64,000 nucleotides of DNA, taken from contig CM048554.1 of the NCBI GenBank assembly GCA_026413225.1, forward strand, positions 7,828,001 through 7,892,000, read 5' to 3'. This DNA is from Otis tarda (Eukaryota > Chordata > Aves > Otidiformes > Otididae). The notes beneath the pieces were generated by a model that saw only the letters and a list, made by a program, of their open reading frames with translations, was not told where the DNA came from and made no database searches. Positions within the stretch are counted from its first letter, which is position 1. Every line of letters begins with the position of its first letter. The position numbers and the translations under genes are program-made. Below, piece by piece: positions 26,341 to 39,337 of this stretch.

Positions 26341-28698
26341 AGTGAAAAGGGATTACCACCATTTTTTGACCACTTTTTTGAAGGAGATGATTTTAGTTGA
26401 AAGTTTTGTTTATCTGAATATTTGTATTTTGCAGCATACAAAACTGAAATGGTTCAGTGTATCCATCTTTTTAGGAATGCTTTGTTGCATGAGATGATTA
26501 AACCAATGGGTCAACTTGTGAACCTCCGACTTGGCGGTTAAGTATGGTCTACGTTCAACATATAGACCTAGGACGTTTTTCAAGTAACTGTGGAGCTCTT
26601 ACTTGCTTGGGCTACCTATAGCTTAGGATCTCAGAGGGTACTCTGTTTGTTGCATCTCTGTGAACCAAAAGGCCATTAACTGAAAGGGTCAAAGGGTTAA
26701 TGGAAGACATAGTCTCCGCTTGCCATTATCTCGCAAAGTTCTGTGGGAAGCGGGGAAAGATAACACTTGCTCCCCTATTCCTGTAGGTGGTTTTTAAAAA
26801 GGTGACCTCAGTGTTCTGTGACTAAATAAAAGATTAGATGCAAATACGGAGGCCAACAGAAATGACTTTGCTCAAACTGCTAGTGGAGAGCCACGCTCCA
26901 TTAAGTGACCATTTTGGTAGCATCAGGTCAAATTCTTCTTAGATGAGTAAATGTCATGGAGATTGTATTGCTTAATTGCCTAACTTTCTCTTCGTACGTG
27001 CTATTGTTACCCTTTCATGTACTCCAGGAGAAGAGCACTTACTTTCTCTGGGACCTGGGTCTATGGAAGATAGAACTTGGAGACAGATAAAAGGAAAACT
27101 TCAGCTTAGTATCATATCAGTGATATACTGATCAACTAAATATTTTTCCAGAGTGTTTAAAAATGCTTGAAAAATATTTGAAAGCATTAAAACCAAAATG
27201 TGTCACTTCCTCCAAGTTACACACATGGTTCTTTAAATGGGCAGGGATATGTATATCTTTCCTCTATGAAGGATTTCTGTTCAGAAATCTCATGAAGCTG
27301 TTTTATGTGTTATAAATTATTTTCTTAATTATTAATGCTTCTTATAACCTCAGTTTTGATGCTTGGTTAGTCTTTTGGAAAAGTAGAAACATATAAATCA
27401 TAAAGGTAGTTCATGATACGTTGTATAAAAAGGTCACTTACTGATAGAGCAGAACATAAATAAGTAAAGTGACTTCATCTCAGAAAACTAGAGAGGATGG
27501 AATGCAAGAAAGGTTAGATTCACTTTTTGAGATCCACATTGCATTTGCTATCAATTCTAGGTACCCATGTAGCAGCTGTGTGGGAGAATGACAGAGGTGT
27601 CAAAAGCCAAAAAGAAGAAGGAGGGAGTCCCGACTGAAGGTTTAAAGAGATGATGTACTGATGGTTTGTGTTTCGGGGTTTTTCTTCCCTTTTTTAGTTT
27701 TAGGCTTGTAAATCAGATTGGGCTTGTGAACTGAGTTATTAGCCACGTGAGAGATGCAGTGTGGATGTGAAAAGTTGAACTGATGCATGCAGTTTTAAGT
27801 TTCTTGGTCCAAAGGACACCAAGTAGCACTTTTTAATGGAATTTTTAATGCTGTACTAAACATCAACATAGTCTTGTTTAGCCTTAGTTCGGCTTCTGAA
27901 CTGCATTTCCTATTTATGTCTCCATATTATTTTAAAACTGGCTTAGAAGTTAATTTAGAGTAAATTAACTGATTTTTTTTTTTTTACTTCAGATTAGAAT
28001 GCATATGCAAAAGCAGATGATAATGCCTTGATTTAGACTACCTACATGCACATATGTCTATGTAGAGAGAGTTCAGCTAAAGCATATTACCAAGAGGAGT
28101 CTAAAGGATGAGTGTGTCCTTTGGATTTTGAGAGCCTTAAACCAGGTCAGAATCATCACTGATGCTGTTGTTAACAAAGCTATATTCTAAGTTGAATGAA
28201 GTACAGGTATCCTTTTGATACTTCTGGCTAAAAATACTTTGTGCATCGATCTATAAGGGGTCATCGGGCACGATGAGGCTGATGGACAGGAAACAAACCA
28301 AATACCGGCATTACGCCCGAGGCATTCTGTATTCTGGCCAGCCATGTAGCTGTGTTGTTCATCCCCAGACTCTGTGGTTTTGAAGTTAGCTTGAGGTTGT
28401 TGACAGCATCAGTTTCTGCTGTCACTTGATTTCACTAATTCTGACAAGAGAACCAGGTTTGGATAAAACAAAGGGAAGAAGAATTGCTCTCATCTTTAAC
28501 GTTATCCCAGATGGCTCTATCCTTTTCCCTTTTGACTTCAGTTATTTCAGGTGATACAGTAATTCAGTTTTCCATTTATTTTTTTTATCTCCATGACAGT
28601 AAGATGCAATAGTGAACACGACCACCCTCTTGTTTGTAAAAGCGCCGCTGCAGAAAATATTTGGCAAAGTTCTGCTCCTGTCTTTATTACCTGTCAGG

Positions 28699-28714
28699 TT
28701 TTTTTTTTTTTTTT
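28699..28714. repeat. Poly-T tract (16)
   Basis: Uninterrupted run of 16 T with no recognisable retroposon beside it. Confidence 0.8.
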
Positions 28715-31700
28715 GTTTCTTTTCAAATTACACTATTTCTTTTCCAATACATCACTTTCCATATATTAAACACTCCAGTTCTTGAAATTGCAAGTGCCTT
28801 GACTATTTTATTCCTGAACAATGCAGGTGGTGATTAAAGGGACATGCCACACGTGTTAAACTTATGCTAAGCACAAAAGGCACTTTGGGGAAAAGCATTA
28901 GACCATTCCCAATTGCAATTAAGAGAGGAGACTAAACTTGTAAAATTTAAACAGCTGTTGAAAACTCTGCCTTCAGTTTGACCCGCATCATATGGTTTCT
29001 TACTTCACTGAACTAAACTAAAATTTTTGATAAGTCCTGTTAAACAAGTGTGTGTTTTTTAAGAAGTTAATGTAAAGGCTTAAAATAGCTTTCTTTTTTG
29101 TTTGTTGCTGTTGTTGTTTTGTTGTTTTATTTATCACTGAGTGATAGTCTTTTTCTTTCAGTATTTTGATTCATAATTCTTCTTTTGACAGGAAATTACA
29201 TGCAGCTTGTGAATAAAAATACGTAACTTCTAATAACTGTTTAGTTTAATTGTTCAAGGGAAAATGGACTTGAGGTTTTTCTGTCATATTTGCATCTTTT
29301 ACTTATATCTTGCTATGCATGGCCAATAGGAGTTGCACAAATGTAAGTAACAATCATTTTCTGTCTCATCAGGTGAATAAATACTGTTCATTAAGATAAA
29401 CAATTAACTCACTGTTATTCATTGCAAGGGATGAAAAACTAATTTCATGTCACTACACTGGTGATTTCCTAAATAAAATTCACAGCAAGTCATTCTTGGC
29501 TCTCTAAAAGATTTTAAACATTTCCTCCATTCCCCTGCAGAAGATCCTTTCTCACTTATTTTGGCTTCTGTGATCTTAAGCCAGCAGACTTTGGGTTTTT
29601 TTAAGGTTGGAGGTTAATTTGTCAAAGCATTTCTTCATTCACGTTTCAAAGTCTTCTATCTGATTTTTCACTTTGTGGAAAGTCTTTGAACTTCTGTTGG
29701 AATGTCAGATCTCTAAAAAACTTCACTTGGAGAACCCAAATTTTTTTTTTTGCCATACTTCAGCGGTTAGGGGAATAAATGATTTTTAGGCCTGTCTCTG
29801 AACACTGCACAGCTAATTCTACCTATTTCAATTACACTGGCCATGAGTCTCCAGGAACCTGCCTTCTCTTTCACAGAAAGCGCATGACCTTTTTGACTGA
29901 TGCATAAATGAAGGAACAGCACACATGAAGTCTGTCAGAAGTGTTTGTGTGTGGCCACCAAAGAAGACCTTTCTTGGGCAAATGAGAGAGAGAACTGGGG
30001 ATTGTAAAGGCCAGCGCTGAGGTGGCTGCTGGGAATTTCTGTCAGTGAGATAGATCAGAGCATTGTGCTTTTGTAGCCCCATAAAGACTTACGGGGGGAA
30101 TAGTGGCTCCTGGAGGATTAGCCGTAGCCTACAACGTGCACTTGAATGTTAATACATGTGAGCAGCCTTGGAAGAGGGGCAAAGGATGCGGCAGACCACC
30201 TGGTTGGCTTCTGGCAGCAAGAAGTGGAAGAATATAGTATCTCTTAAAATGCTCTTGAAGGGATTGCAAGATTAGGCAGCAGAGGAGTAATTTATATTTT
30301 TTCTTTTTTTTTTTTTTTTAAATGCACTCCTCTTTAAATACTGAAGTGGAATTTTTAGGACCTCAGAAAATTCAGAATTAATCTTTACTTTACGTTTGGT
30401 TTTTTTTTCCCCAAAGTTTATCTTATGAATAAACCCTTTCACATAGAGTTGTCAGTTGTTCTTGTAGGAGAATTATATGTTTTGGAAATAATTTTTTATT
30501 ATCCGTGCAATTTTTAATCTCTGCCACAGGCTAAATCACAAATATTTTGTAGATGCTGTATTTTGTAGTTGTGAAAGCATCTGACAGGATAACTACTAAT
30601 AGTGATGCAATTCTCTAATCTGTGTTTTCTGACATGGATCTTTTATCTTGTCTCTGAAATGGATTTTTTTCATATTATCTGATATGCTTTTTTGCTGTAT
30701 GTCTTTGGCACCCAATAACCCATAGAGAATTTCATTTAAGACAAAATAGTGACTCCAGCAGAAAATAAGTGGAGCCTTCTCCTGTGTAAGTTGTAATTGA
30801 GGTTGTGGCATGGCATATTGCCGTTGGCAGAGTTCTATTACTGAGAAACTGAAACCATGATTTTGAGGCTGCTGCAGTGTAAGCAAAATGAATTAATTAT
30901 TAGAGACATAGGAAGAATTAGAGGAAAAGAGAACGGCTTGTCGAGTGAAATACGATGTATTGACTTTTGGAAAAAGAGAAGAGCAGAGCAAACAACTTAG
31001 TAATGAATAATCCACTTTGAAGTAACTAATGACTTCTTTGCAGATCTGCAAGAGTTTTTCTGCTGGTTGGACTGGCTCTCCAAAGTCTATCAAATGTGTT
31101 TTAGAAAATTTATTTTTGTTATGTAATTCTTTCTTTGGATTTAACTGTGATTCTTTGACGAGGGGCTTATCAGACATCAAGCCACTAAGATTACTGTCTG
31201 TAAGTTGGTTTTAAGTATATTTTTAAATGAATTGCAAGAGCTCTCACCTCAAGAAAAGAAAAAAAAAAGTGGAAAAGAAATAAACAAGCCTAAAAATACT
31301 GGCCTGATTAAGGAAACATTCCGAGTTTATTATTTAAAGGATGTGGACTATGTTATTAAAGTAAATCTTCAGAGGTATGTACCTCTTAGTCATTTGCTGG
31401 ATCAAGTCTTTCTTTCACAGAAGGACACAGTATTTTAATTTTGAGTTCTTTTCTTTTTATCTGCTTTGAAAGAATGTTTGCTTACAATCTTGGATGTCTC
31501 TGCATGAATTTAGGTCCATATAGAAAATTTACCTATCTATGTTTGGGTTTTCCTACATCTGCTGATGTAACTTATACCCTATGAGCTGTCTTCTGGAGAT
31601 GGCAAGGAGAAGGGAGGATAATAGGCATTATTTGATGTGTGTAATATGTAGCAAACCTGGCCTTTTCTCATTTTTGCCTGTCTTGCACTTCGTTACTTGT

Positions 31701-32295
31701 TTACCTTTTCTGTTTTTCTACAGTTTTTTTTTTACTATTTCTCATTGGGCTGGATTATTTAGATCAGACATCAGTGAAGCCAATATTTTTTTTTTTTCTG
31801 AGGGTCGAGAATATTTTGATTCTCCCTACACTGGCAAAAAGTTATGATTTTTCAATTAATTTAATTTTTTAAAATTTCCTTTGAGTATCCTCACGTCTCA
31901 TCCATCTCGTGGATCCAGAATGCTCAGTTTTGGTAATAGGAAGGTGCAGTGAGAGTATGACATGTGGATCTGATCAGTTCAGTCTCTCTTTACTCTGGTA
32001 AAGGAGTACAATGTTATTCAGCAGTCCACTGTCATTCATGCTTATACTGAAGCCCACTGCCTCTGCACTTAGTGTTTTTATAAGGTGAGAAACATTCTGC
32101 AAGCATACAATTACGTCACAGTTTTGTATGGTGCTTTTAAGAGTCTGCAGTAGTACTCTTATCTCCTTGTTTTGCTCATTAAAGTCATTTTTAAGTAAGA
32201 AGGATGTGTATCTACAGCTCTCGTTTATATGCAGCTGTAGTTTTCACCTTGTAAGAAAATCTAAGTTTGTCAGAAAATAGGAAAGGGCGAATGTT

Positions 32296-32424
32296 ATAGA
32301 ATCATAGAATGGTTAGGGTTGGAAGGGACCTCCAAACGTCTTCTAGTCCAACCCCCCTGCAAGGAGCAGGGACATCCCCAACTAGATCAGGTTGCTCAGA
32401 GCCTCATCCAACCTGGCCTTGAAT
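32296..32424 (-). mobile_element. CR1 LINE, short 3'-end fragment
   Basis: Begins with ATAGAATCATAGAATGG, the reverse complement of the CR1 3' tail, then the conserved 'gttggaagggacct' and the 'ccaacctggccttgaat' region, where similarity stops. About 130 bp of 3' end survive, the usual result of early termination of reverse transcription. Its sequence is close to the copy at 53131, suggesting a related subfamily. Confidence 0.93.
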
Positions 32425-33360
32425 CTTTGATATTTCAAATAAAACTATATCTGTGGTGGTATGAAATCTAAGTAACTCTGTTAGTAAAATAATTAAGATC
32501 AATGCTAGAGCAGCTAAGAGAAGAGGAAAACTTCTGAAGACCCTTATCCTGAAGTCAAGGCTTAAATAAATCCGGACACACAACTTCTCAATGAGGTCAG
32601 AATATGAATTTTGTCCAAAGTAAGTTGGACATGTGCATTTGAAAAATATAACTTTAAATGGTATGTGGTGTATAATGAAATAGTGTAGATGTTGTAAATG
32701 CATATATTAATAAGTTTAAATTGAGTTCAGATTGAAATCGTTAGAATGATTGAAGCAGTAGGGGGAAAAATGATCTCTCAAGTTCTTTCAACAATTTTTT
32801 TTAATATACTTGATATTTTTATAACAGACTCTAACTTACCTTTCTTTTTGTGGTTCTGACTTCCTAAATTCAAAATTATTGCATAGCTCAAGGATGAGAT
32901 GGATTGAAGTGCTTTTTATTACTGACTGTTCCGAGGCAAAATGTTTAAAGCAAACTGGGTAATGGAGGTAAATTACATTATATGGGGTGCTGGCCTTGAA
33001 GTGATCTTTCTATTATGCCTTCTGATAAAACAGAATTGCATTTGAGTTGTATAAAATGATAAAATGAATGAATAATAGCAGTGGGTAAACAAGGAAAAAA
33101 AAGTGCATTTTGACTGGTTAAATAAATAAAGCAGAGAAGTTGAATAATGTTTTACTTCAATATATTTAATAGAGGACATCCAGTCTACTGGAAGGCTACT
33201 AAAAGAAACCCACTTTAATTTTGAAGGAGCCTGAAAAACTGACGGATAAAGCTAACAGCTCACCAGAAGTCTATAGCCTTTTGTCACAACTTTGGAAGTG
33301 GAGTTTAAAGGTTGACATCCCCGCACAACCATCTACAAATTTTACCAGTGTTGAAAAAAT

Positions 33361-33480
33361 AAAATGATGCTGGCTGTACTGGATCAGACTGAAGATGTGT
33401 CTAGCCCAGTGTTGTGTCAGGGGCCATTGAGAATATTCCCAAATTTCGGAAAATTCTCCCATCTTCCAGGTACTTGTAAC
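33361..33480. repeat. Possible ancient amniote interspersed repeat
   Basis: The stretch 'actggatcagactgaag' followed by 'tctagcccagtgttgtgtc' resembles a core I remember from old repeats in birds, turtles and crocodiles. I cannot name the family or set the borders. Confidence 0.3.
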
Positions 33481-33520
33481 AGACATTTCCTCAGCCAACG
33501 GCAGTGGGTTTTGGTTGTTC

Positions 33521-33538
33521 TTTTTTTTTTTTTTTTTT
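33521..33538. repeat. Poly-T tract (18)
   Basis: Uninterrupted run of 18 T, directly after the possible old repeat at 33361-33480. Confidence 0.8.
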
Positions 33539-35490
33539 AATAACTTTTACAAGATTTTAGTTTCCTGGTTGTCTCTTGTTGCATTTGAACTTTCATAATG
33601 CTTCACATTTGCAGCATTCTGTCACTTTTTTCCACTGTTTTATTGCAGGCTTAATGAAGACCTGTGTTTCTTTGTTTTTCCTTTCTTTGGAGTTTTTTTC
33701 CGACCTCCCTGATGCCTGTTACATTTGACTCTGATCCTTGCATGTGAAGAGGCGGTGAACCGCTGCTTCTTAATCACCTTCTCTAGGCCACTCAGGTTAT
33801 TGTTATTCACCATCACAATTTCTTAAAGTAATAATTATTAGAGTTGATATTTTAAAATATTTTATGTTAATTAATGAAAGACAGTGTGGGGGTTTTGTAC
33901 ACCTAATGGTCTCTGGTTATTGGTTAGGGCTATGTGCTGAGTTCCTAGAGCCCTTAGTGGGGTCTGAAGGAAAACCTACTGGAGTTCTCTCTTATGAGAA
34001 GAGGGTGGCGTCCATGCGTTCATATAAACACAGGTAATCACTAGATTGCTGAAGGGGTGTGTAGAGCTGCATTTTCTTTGTTTTGATTTGTCTTTTTTTA
34101 CAACTCCAAGGTAATAGCTTTGATCTGCTCTTATGGTTCACGTTGCAGCCAGCACTCTGTTCTCCAGGGCGAGCTTTACCTGTGCAGCTCTTGGGAGACA
34201 GGTCCATCATCTGCATAGAAACACCTTTTCTTTCCTTAATGCAGTGCCACTGCTTATGTGGTCAGATAACTAATTTTTAAACGGGCAGTACACTCTAGTT
34301 TATTTCCATCTATTTTACATCGGACATGTTTTGCTTTACATCTGCCTTAATGTAATTTGCGTTACATTTGCCTGAGTATGTTGGCTGTCAGAGAGACAGG
34401 CACCCCTCTCGATGTAATTACGGCGTATCTCCTGGGGGTAGTAAACCCTCATAGCTACAGTTACATGCTCTGGGATGGGGTAGTTCTGAGGACTGGTAGA
34501 GACATACGGAAACGTCCAGTACTGGATAAGTTGCCCTTTCTAGCTGGCATTGAATATCTTGCACAATAACCTGCCTTAACAAATTGCACATTAGTCAATA
34601 GTCATAGTGGAGAGGTCAGTGTCACGTGCGTGCCTCTTTATGACCTGTATGTTTCATCCATGTCCTGCCTGGGTGTTTATACAAACTTCACAACCTTCTT
34701 GGAATCCCTCTCTGAAGAGGAAATTTTAGTCACCTGTAGGTGACTCCATCTGGCTGGTTTTGTGAAAAAAAGAAACGAGCAACAAGATAGGATAAAACAG
34801 TGGTTTTCATAAAATCTTCATAACATATGGTGATGGTTTGTTTGAGAAGGATGGCAGGCAAAGCAGGAAAGGGGAAAAAAAAAACAGTGGGAAAAGAGAA
34901 TGCTAGTCTATTGTTTGTGAAACAGACCTCAGAAGTTCTCATGGTCATCTTCCTCACCCTGTGGTACTTCTCTCCTCTTAACAGATTGCCCCATCAAGGA
35001 TGTGGTGTGTTATTTCATAGATAAACTATTTTTCCAAATTTCCAGTAAATATTTTTAAGTTGTTTTTTTTTTTTATGTGAATGTGATTGATAAGAAGACG
35101 TGGGCCCAGTTCACCAAAGCACTTGAGCATGGGCTGAAGAGCTCTGATAAAAATGACTTATAGAGAAAGTTTGCTAGTGGTCTGATATAAAAATCCATTT
35201 TCCCTTATCTCGTATCCCCTTTTCCTGCAAAATGCCACCGTTTAGCACCAAGGTTCCTTGCCTTCAGTATAACATTGTAGCATTAGAAGAACTGGTGTTT
35301 GGGCTGGCTTTGTGGGATACAATTTTTGAGCTCTCTTTTACTTGGATTTTAGGATGTCATGCCTTGGTGACCAGATTGAGAGGATCTTCATTTGCCTTTT
35401 ACAGTGAATTTATGGCCCTCGGCCAAATTAAGTTCACACACTCTTCTGATACAGTATGTACAAGGGCGTGGAAGCACTGATAGAAGTTCT

Positions 35491-35553
35491 GACTTTCCCA
35501 TAATGGGATAATGGAAAGTCTGTAGGGAATGGGACAATAATTTCCCCATTATG
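35491..35553. repeat. Overlapping inverted repeats
   Basis: GACTTTCC (35491-35498) pairs with GGAAAGTC (35513-35520). CATAATGGG (35499-35507) is the exact reverse complement of CCCATTATG (35545-35553). The two pairings are mutually exclusive folds. No known RNA family is recognised. Confidence 0.6.
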
Positions 35554-36280
35554 AATGGGCCTGGGAAATGAGTTTTCAGTTTCACTAATGTAAATCTTCT
35601 CTATGCCCACTCCATTTACTATCCGCTGTGCCTCTGGGTCTGCACTGAGAAGTGCTTCTGCACTTGTCTAGACTGATTAAGATTCATATAAATAGATGCT
35701 TTCTATATGAAATGTATTTGGCACTGTATTGACATTGGAATATATTACTCTCTTAGCCTTTAACAGTTGAACAAATTTAAATAAAATGATGGTTCATTTT
35801 TACAAGGTGATAAAATGAACGTAATTTGGTTAATAACTTAATCTGGCAGCCTGGAATTCGATTACACATACCTGTATGCACAAAATTTAATTAGAGAAAA
35901 TCAGATTCCATTCCTTTTGTGACCTTTGGATATTCCATCTCGTTGCCTAGAATGAGCCAGTTCAGACCAGTCAGTCCAAATCTGGTGGTGTCACTCATTC
36001 CTCCTCTCAATTGCTTTTTGTCTGTACTGTTTTCTTACTCTGAGAGAACATTTGTTTTCCCTTAATATTGCTAAACAAATTTCCTGTAGAAATGGAAGTA
36101 ACATGTTGAGGGTTTCAGTACTACTTTGGCAGGTGGCTCTCACAATTATTTCCTGACAGGAAAAAAAAAGAAAAAAGAGATTAATTTTGGCATACTGGCT
36201 GTGGTTAGTTTGACTTCCTGGTATTTGCTGTGTGGACTTATTTTGTCTATCAGTTTTTCTTATTTTTAAAAATTATTTTC

Positions 36281-36307
36281 TTTTGTTTTGTTTTGTTTTG
36301 TTTTTTT
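36281..36307. repeat. (TTTTG)n simple repeat
   Basis: Four TTTTG units followed by T7. Microsatellite. Confidence 0.85.
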
Positions 36308-37771
36308 AAACTAGTTTTCTGTTGCAAATACCACCACAGTGGGTTGCAAAAGCCTGCTCAGTCGCTGTGAGGGCAGTGATTTCTGTCACCGAGGCTTCAG
36401 AAATACAACAAAGACTGTCAGAACCTACTCCTGGACTTACTAAAATTATTAGCACTGCTGTTTTGCATGACTAGAAGCTGCAGTAATATCACTGTCTGCT
36501 TCATATAAAATAAGTCCAGTGACAGAAAATAACAAATGGGATAACAAAGCACAGCTTGTTGAGATTTGTGCATGGACTCATAAGCAATGGTCATTGTTGA
36601 AGTATTTTATATCACTGATTGTTGTTGATCTGCATATTACTAGTTTTTTTTTTTTAATCTGGGATGGGGTATGATTTAGAGAAGATATCTTTGTGCTGAG
36701 TATCCAGGTTCCACAATAAATACTAGATAGCTGGTTGACTAGAAAAAAAGATAAGTAACCTGACCTGCTGTGTTCTAGCAGAGCCTCATCCCTGCTCTAT
36801 AGGAACCCTTACTGAAGGTAGCAACTGGGACAGATCCAAGAGCGAATGTTTTTAGCACATTCCATGACCTGTTTGCTGCTGCTAGATCAAATGGTGAGAG
36901 GCAGTGAGTGGCCAGCTGAGAGCAGTAGCTTGGTTCCCATGTATTCCACAGAGCTGGGTTCTCATCTGCTTTCCAGACAACAGGAAGTCAGACTACCCCA
37001 ATAAGACATATTTGAGTTACATTTCAGTCTGAGGGGACAGTCATTACAAGGGCAAATTATTGTCCTCTAGCTTTATCAGAGTGAATCTGAATCATGCAAT
37101 CTGATAGAGAAGTGAGATACGTGCTTTCGAAAGAAAAAAATCTCATGAAAGGAAGGATGAATGAAAAGGCATTTTAAAAGACTTCCAGACCACCTCCACA
37201 AAAATACCCAGGGGAAAGGGGTTTTGCTCCATCGATGCTATTTTCCGTTTGTTACAGAGCACTGCTTACGCTGTGTCCACATAGATCTGATCATGCACAC
37301 GCTCTCTGACACACTTTGCTGTCCACATCCTCGTTATTCTAATAGTCTGTTCCGGTTTTGTCAGATTTTGTGTGTCTGAATTGTGCTGTGTTATGTGCCC
37401 CCACCACATGCTGCTTTGTAGCCACTCCTTTTCTCTCTTAAAATATTAAAATACTGCCCTGGGACCACCAGGTTACATTTGTGACATGCTCATCATAAGG
37501 CATAGTAAATTAATCCTACTTAATTTATTGACCCTTCAGATTGAAACACTTATATATGACTAATTTAAATGTTGACAGCAGTTTAAAAGCTTAAATACCA
37601 ATTGCTGTTCCAGAAAAAAAAATGTTTTAAATTAATCGCTTAAAATTCAAATTTAATGTAGTCAAGTTAAATAGTCTACTGAATTGCTAAAGCAGAGCAT
37701 CAGATTAATAGACCTGGAAGCCTCTAATATTTGAATGAACCAATTAAGGCTTCAGTGCTCATTATATGATG

Positions 37772-37920
37772 TCCCTGGAAGTGTTCAAGGCCAGGTTGGA
37801 TAGATGGGGTTTTGAGTGACCTGGTCTAGTGGAAAGTGTCCCTGCCCAGGGTAGGGGAGTTGGAACTAGACAATCTTTAAGGTCCCAACCTTAAAGCCCA
37901 AACGCAAACCATTCTATTAT
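37772..37920 (+). mobile_element. CR1 LINE fragment, diverged subfamily
   Basis: Shows 'tccctggaagtgttcaagg', 'ccaggttggat' and 'gacctggtctagtgg', then 'gttggaactaga' and a decayed end 'accattctattat'. The 'gtccctgcccagggtaggg' part differs from the 'gtccctgcttcttgcaggg' of the other copies here, so it belongs to another CR1 subfamily. It carries small indels and is probably older. Confidence 0.88.
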
Positions 37921-38494
37921 TTAAGCTTTTAAAGAAAAAATAATGTCAAAGCTGGAGGTTGGGAGAAGTTATTTTTTTCCAGGACATGTTCATCAGCCCT
38001 TTGTTTTATGGTCAGAAGATGCAGTAAACATTATGAATTATGTTATATTTTCAGTGGTGTGCGCTTGGATGTGTTGCAGTGGCAGGTATCATGCAGATGC
38101 TATGTTAAGGTGATCCCTGGTGCCCTGGCACGCACCTAAGGAAGTTTATATGAAAAGTTCAGTTTATTTTCTAGTGTGGGTGAACTGTTTCCTCCTGTTC
38201 CAAGTCTTTTTCTGTCTATAGGTCTGCTACTAGCAATTTTAGTCAGGAGAATTAGTGACAGTAAAATACTGTGGCATTGCTAACTTCTGGTTTCATTTTT
38301 AAATTTATTTTTTCATTATTTTTAAAAATTTATTTAATTTGCTTTTTTCTTACTCTCTGTTGCTATGCAAATTCTCTGAGTCTGTATCTTCTAACATAAC
38401 ACAGATTTCCAATGGCTATTTCATCCTTGCAAGTTTAGTCCAATTTTTAGTAAATAATTTTATTGTGCTTTTTAACAGTATATATTCTTTCACT
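37921..38494. other. Gene-free unrecognised sequence
   Basis: Spacer between two CR1 insertions of the same orientation. It is AT-rich, with no features recognised. Confidence 0.55.
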
Positions 38495-38613
38495 CCCTAA
38501 AGGAGGCCTATAAGAAAGATGGGGACAAACTTTTTAGCAGGGCCTGTTGTGATAGGACGAGGGGTAATGGTTTTAAACTAAAAGAGGGAAGATTCAGACT
38601 GGATATAAGGAAG
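38495..38613 (+). mobile_element. CR1 fragment lacking its 3' end
   Basis: Encodes a degraded stretch matching GAYKKDG, LFSRACC and RTRGNGFK, then RFRLDIRK, and stops abruptly at about 38613, where a second CR1 begins at a more upstream part of ORF2. Its missing 3' portion is not found after the second copy ends near 39095, so simple nesting does not explain it. Confidence 0.85.
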
Positions 38614-39095
38614 CCCCCAACATAAGAAGGACATGGACCAGTTGGAGAGGGTCCAGAGGAGGACCATGAAGATGATCAGAAGATGATCAGAATCACCTCT
38701 CCTGTGAGAACAGGCTGAGAGAGTTGGGGCTGTTCAGCCTGGAGAAGAGGAGGCTCTAGGGAGGTCTTCTAGTACCTAAAGGGGGCTGATAAGAAAGATG
38801 GGGAAAAACTCTTCAGCAGGGCCTGTTGCAATAGGATGAGGGGTTATGGATTTAAAATAGAGAGAGATAGATTCAGATTAGATATTAGGAAAGAATTTTT
38901 TACACTGAGGGTGGTGGAACACTGGCATAGGTTGCCCAGAGAGGTGGTGGATGCCCCATCCCTGGAAACATTCAAGGCCAGGTTGGATGGGGCTCTGAGC
39001 AACTTGATCTTGTTGGAGATGTCCCTGCTTCTTGCAGGGGGTTGGACTAGATGACCCTTGAGGGTCTCTCTCAACCCTAATTATTCTACAATTAC
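38612..39095 (+). mobile_element. CR1 LINE, 5'-truncated, joined to another CR1
   Basis: Starts in the [10 protein letters not shown] region ('cccccaacataagaagg'), continues through the ORF2 C-terminus (for example [21 protein letters not shown] at 38900-38960) and the 3' untranslated region, and ends with a decayed 'aattattctac' tail. It carries frameshifts, including one from an 11-bp tandem duplication at 38670-38691. It shares an AG at 38612-38613 with the preceding fragment. Confidence 0.92.
38670..38691. repeat. 11-bp tandem duplication within CR1
   Basis: AGATGATCAGA occurs twice in a row without mismatch. The other copies in this window have one unit here, so this is a post- or peri-insertion duplication that shifts the frame. 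Confidence 0.9.
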
Positions 39096-39319
39096 TGGTA
39101 TTGTATTATAGTATTACATCAGTCATCGTATCACCTACGAAGGAATGTAAATGAAATTAATCTCAGAGTTTCAGACATCTCTAAATTCCTTATTCTGTAG
39201 AGATTTGTATTGCTGATAGAGTGCCTTTCTGTGTAAACATACATTGAATCCCAAATGCCCTCGTTTTTAAAAATGTTTGTTATCATTCATGGACTGCTGA
39301 CCAATATATGATTGTGGCT

Positions 39320-39337
39320 AAAAAAAAAAAAAAAAAA
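39320..39337. repeat. Poly-A tract (18)
   Basis: Uninterrupted run of 18 A about 225 bp after the end of the CR1 copy. CR1 does not use a poly-A tail, so it is not part of that element. Confidence 0.8.

Larger units (their letters stand above)
20001..32295. other. Gene-free, transposon-poor sequence
   Basis: About 12.3 kb with no recognisable exon, CR1 or LTR. It holds a (CAAAA)n tract near 20951-20988, a 14-bp palindrome at 21727-21740, and poly-T runs at 26326-26340 and 28699-28714. Many A and T runs fit intronic or intergenic vertebrate DNA. Confidence 0.55.
32425..37771. other. Gene-free unrecognised sequence
   Basis: AT-rich with no exon I can support. It contains a possible ancient repeat fragment at 33361-33480, poly-T at 33521-33538, overlapping inverted repeats at 35491-35553 and a (TTTTG)n tract at 36281-36307. 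Confidence 0.55.
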
